Shown here: piece by piece, positions 60,685 through 64,000 of the stretch
How the letters are laid out: each line of letters starts with the position of its first letter
Position numbering within the stretch: the first letter of the stretch is position 1
Assembly (NCBI GenBank): GCA_000727475.1
Contig: KL647296.1
Coordinates: 3,131,582-3,195,581 of the forward strand
DNA from: Sarcocystis neurona
Taxonomy: Eukaryota; Apicomplexa; Conoidasida; Eucoccidiorida; Sarcocystidae
DNA length: 64,000 nt
Reading direction: 5' to 3'
Made by a program: the position numbers and the translations under genes
Notes under the pieces: generated by a model
What the model saw: only the letters and a program-made list of their open reading frames with translations
Told to the model about the DNA's origin: nothing
Databases searched by the model: none

Positions 60685-62650
60685 CCTGGATTTCTCGGGT
60701 TTCTTCTCTTCCTCTCTGTGGCACCACAAAACTGCGTCTTGTTGCCCGGATCAGCAGCAGCAACAGCAGCAAAACTTCGCCAGTTCCCCGTCTGGCGCTG
60801 CTGCTGCGCTGCCGCGCACACCGAGAGGCGAGAAGCTGCAGCAGCCGCGGCTGCCCGTTGTCTCCCCTGCGGGCGGACCTTCGCAACTTGCTGCTGCTGC
60901 TGCTGCCGAGGCAAGGTGCAGGCAGCAGCTCTTTGATAGAAGAAGTAGCGAGAGCCAGGTCAGAGGCCGCAGCAGCAGTAAGAGGGAGGCGAGTGAAGAC
61001 GCTGATCTGCTGCTGCTGCGGCAGAGTGCCACGCCGCTGTCCTCGGGCAAAGGCACCCCTCGCCTTGCTGCGCCAGCAGCAGAAGCAGCAGCAGCACCAC
61101 AGAGAGAGACTGCGTCACGCTGTTTTTCTCCCTGCTCTGCTCGGGGACGCGACTTTGGCGCGCAAGGCGCCGGCTGCAGCAGCGACGGACTACCATGCCG
61201 TGCTGCAGGGACCGGTGGAAGACAAGAAGAAGAGGCAACAGCAGAGCGACTGGGGGCAACAGCGCCTGCTCAGCGTTTCCTCTCCTCACTGCAACGAAGC
61301 CTCGGCAACACGCAGAGAAGCAGCAGTTTGCAAAGAAGCAGCAGTAGCACTTCCAGCAGCAGCAGCGTACGCAGTAGCAGCAGCAGCACTTTGCACTGGC
61401 ACAGCAGCGGCAGCAGCAGCAGCATGTTCGACAGCGGCATCAGTCTCCTCCCCCCCAGCAGCAGCAACTACCTCCCTTTCAGAGCACCGCGCAGCTACAC
61501 CCAAGACGGGCAGCAGGGCAGCAGATGTGCCTTTGGCAACAGCGACAGCAGCTGTAGCAGCAGCAGCAGCAAAGGAGGATGGGGAGGAGGAAGGGAAGAG
61601 GAGCTTCGCCGACCCCCGCTGCCTTTGCCAGCAGAGCTACTAACCGGTTCTTTCTCTCTGCATCCGGGTACCTATCTATCCGACCCCCACCCTCCCAACA
61701 GCAGCAGCAGCAGCAACTCCTTAAGTGTTCAACAGCAGCCACCGCAACAGCAGCAACGGCGACAGCAGCAGGTGGGCGACGGTGCTACCGTTGATACTTC
61801 CTTTTTATATAGGCCACATGGCTCTTGTGCTGCAGCAGCTGCTGCTGCTAGTGCGTCGCAGCCGGCGGTGCTTGGGCCGGCGACGCAGCTGCAGCAACAG
61901 CAGCATCTTCTCCAGCAGCGGCAGCAGATCGATCTTCAGCGAGGGGGCTCTACTGTGCACCAGCTGCTGCAAGAGCAGAGATACCAGCAGCAACGCAGTA
62001 GATATTATCAGCGGCCGCTGCTACAGCAGGTCCCCCCGCAGTCACACATGCAGCAGCACGAGGACCAGCTGACGCAGCAGCGGCCGCTTGCGGAGCAGCC
62101 GGGAGGAGGCTTTGCTAGGCACTGGGAAGACGGCGCAGCAGCAGAAACAGCTGCAGCAGCAGCGGCAAGAGCCGCAGCCGCAGCAGCCAAAGCCGCAGCA
62201 GCAGCGGCAACAATAGAGAAGGAAGCAGCAACAGCGGCAAACACAGGTGCTGCTGTATATTTCGATTTACAAATGCGAGCGCGCGCGACTCTGCGTGAGG
62301 CGCAGGAGAAAGCCAGGCGACGGCAGCAGCTGCAGCTGCAGCTGGCGGCGATGCCACAGCAGCAGGCAGCTGCGCTGTGGGGGGAGGAGCAGCAGCGGCA
62401 GCAACAGCAGCTAGCTGCAGTGCGGCAGCAGCATCGCCTTCCGACTCCCGAGCAGCAGCAGCACGGCATTTTGCTGCAGCAGCAGCAACAGCAGCAGCTC
62501 TTTCACGCTCTGCAACAGCAGCAACAGCAACGGCAACAGCGGCCAGATGCGGTGCCATCTCAGCCGCAGCCTTCCTCTCTCCTACAGCACGGGCCTTCAC
62601 TGCAGCGACAGCAGGAGCTGTTTTCGAGCCTAGGGCCGCGGCGGCCCTAG
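60685..62650 (+). CDS. Gln/Ser/Ala-rich protein, function unknown
   Basis: A single + frame stays open for about 650 codons from an acceptor-like TCTATTCAG at 60684 to TAG at 62648-62650. The composition is Ser-, Gln- and Ala-rich with non-repetitive islands (DFGAQGAGCSSDG, SYTQDGQQGSR, LLTGSFSLHPGTYLSDPHPP, VYFDLQMRARATLREAQEKA). The last island looks helical. The frame ends in a 35-nt hairpin; beyond it, Gln/Pro-rich coding character resumes in another frame (KLPLQQQHRQSLQRHPPAHA), so the true C-terminus may lie further on. An upstream start was not found. Such proteins are common in Eimeria; a transcriptional or RNA-binding role is only a guess. Confidence 0.5.
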
Positions 62651-62657
62651 GCTCGAA
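62623..62657. repeat. 35-nt perfect inverted repeat
   Basis: Arms TTCGAGCCTAGGGCCGC (62623-62639) and its exact reverse complement (62641-62657) with one base between. It coincides with the stop codon and a change of coding frame. Confidence 0.95.
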
Positions 62658-62879
62658 GGCAAACTGCCGCTGCAGCAGCAACACCGGCAATCACTGCAGA
62701 GACACCCCCCAGCTCATGCTGCGCTGCCAAGCAGGAGCTCATTGCCAGAACCGCAGCCTGCTGAACTCTGGTGCTGTTGCAGCCCAGCAGTCGCAGAAAA
62801 TGTCGTGGAAACCGTCAACCGCAGTAGCTGCTGCTGCTGCAGAGACCCAGATGAGCAGCAGCAGATATCCAGCTATCTG

Positions 62880-64000
62880 TCCATCTATATTTATATATAT
62901 ATGTACGCATATATGTGTGTACTCCTGCGTGTCAGGAAGAATCGGCAAGCACACGACAGATACGAAGATGCATGTGGGTGACTTCTGACCGTCTGCGAAG
63001 GCGCAGTCGGCAGAGAAGGGGAAGACAGAAGGCGTCATCCAATCTCGTCTTCTTCTCTGCCTTTCTTTATGTGTCTCTCTCTAATACTCTCCTTTTCGTC
63101 CTTCCTGTCTCCGTCTTCCTCCCCGTCTCCCTTCCTCTTTCGCCCTCTGTCTCTCGGTGTGTCTCTTCCTTCTGGCCGTGGAGAACTTTTCTGCGAAGGC
63201 GTGGGGGTGGCTGTGCGTGGACCCCTTCAGCCGGTGGCCGCTGATTTCTTGTCGAAGAAATACGAAAGACGCCGCGGTAGTGGCACGCGCCCGCTGCAGC
63301 GCCACCGCTGACGCGTTGCCTCTCAGAACCCCAAAATACTTCTTCCACTTGAAACCCTTCGAAATTCGTATAATATATCTCTTTGCATGCACACATATTA
63401 TACACACGTGTATACATATATGGGACGAACAAAGAGAGAGAGATATATATATGCTATATATATATATATGTGGAAGGAACGAGTTATATGTCTCTTTGCA
63501 TCTACATATGTGTATACATATAGAGAGAGAGAGACAGAAATATTCACATATAACTATCTATGTGCATATATACATATATAGATAGATAGGTAGATAGATA
63601 GATAGAGATATACATATGTATCTGTACATTTATATATATATATATGTATATACTCTACATATGTATGGAAGGAGCGAATTATATATCTCTTGGCATCTAC
63701 GTGTGTAGAGATACATGTATGTAGTATGCGTTCCTTCCACGTCAGTGTATATGTATATGTACATATCGAAAGGAGACACGTTTACACACACGTGTGTATA
63801 TATGTATCTATGGATGTGTATATAGAAGGAACGGAAAATATATCTCCTGGTATCTAAGTGTATATATATATGTATATATATACAGTTAGAGAGAGAGAAA
63901 GCTTCTGTTAACCACGCATGTATTTGCACGCCGACAGAGAGGACGAAGAGGAAGCAGTTGTGTGCTTTTTGCTGTCTTGTCGGCCGCGTTCATCGCTCAT
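62880..64000. other. TA microsatellite and satellite DNA
   Basis: 63050-63160 is pyrimidine-rich. 63165-63310 has a non-repetitive stretch readable as GVAVRGPLQPVAADFLSKKY, possibly an exon of a further + gene. From 63355 a satellite repeats: GGAAGGAACGARTTATATRT plus CTCTTTGCATCTAC (about 63360, 63472, 63665, 63826) with TA and GA runs between. Confidence 0.6.

Noticed and set aside
1..64000. CRISPR arrays, bacterial operons, Shine-Dalgarno sites, telomeric TTTAGGG arrays, tRNA or rRNA genes
   Set aside because: Regular repeats here are eukaryotic micro- and minisatellites without unique spacers; no TTTAGGG run or tRNA A/B-box pair was noticed by eye. A tRNA scan would settle the last point.

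Overview
The window looks like nuclear DNA of a coccidian apicomplexan, most likely an Eimeria-type genome (Cyclospora or a relative is possible). Four things point there: dense CAG/CTG trinucleotide tracts that run through introns and exons alike; homopolymeric amino-acid runs (Ala, Ser, Gln, Leu) inside otherwise conserved proteins; very frequent TGCATGC; and long introns in genes with animal/plant-type families, including the branching enzyme of amylopectin storage. Genus-level assignment is inference. Two N-gaps (19734-20124 and 51851-52409) show it is a draft assembly. Most long open frames are artefacts of CTG or TA repeats; genes were recovered by joining short conserved exons whose splice phases agree. 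Every gene I can support is on the + strand.

Layout. (1) 1960-6315: the last three exons of a eukaryotic-type 1,4-alpha-glucan (amylopectin) branching enzyme; its 5' part lies upstream of the window. (2) 6316-16418: about 10 kb without a supported gene, including a repeat-poor block at about 8930-14150 flanked by TA-microsatellite DNA. (3) 16419 to about 32315: gamma-tubulin complex component 4 (GCP4) in nine exons, about 1,200 residues, swollen by low-complexity inserts, with one apparent frameshift near 31150. (4) about 33273-35242: an unrecognised multi-exon gene. (5) about 42048-58295, probably starting near 36.5 kb: a second gamma-tubulin complex component, closest to GCP2. (6) about 60685-62650: a Gln/Ser/Ala-rich protein of unknown function, cut by a 35-nt perfect hairpin. 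(7) 62.9-64 kb: TA microsatellite and satellite DNA.

How the genes relate. GCP4 and the GCP2-like protein would act in the same assembly, the gamma-tubulin ring complex that nucleates microtubules at spindle poles and apical centres. The branching enzyme is metabolic and unrelated. The non-coding DNA is unusual: almost every intron and spacer carries its own satellite family (units of about 20-135 bp, usually a short unique core joined to a TA or CTG microsatellite). Two short palindromic words, GCATGC and GGTGTAYGTACACC, recur throughout, the first often directly at 3' splice sites.
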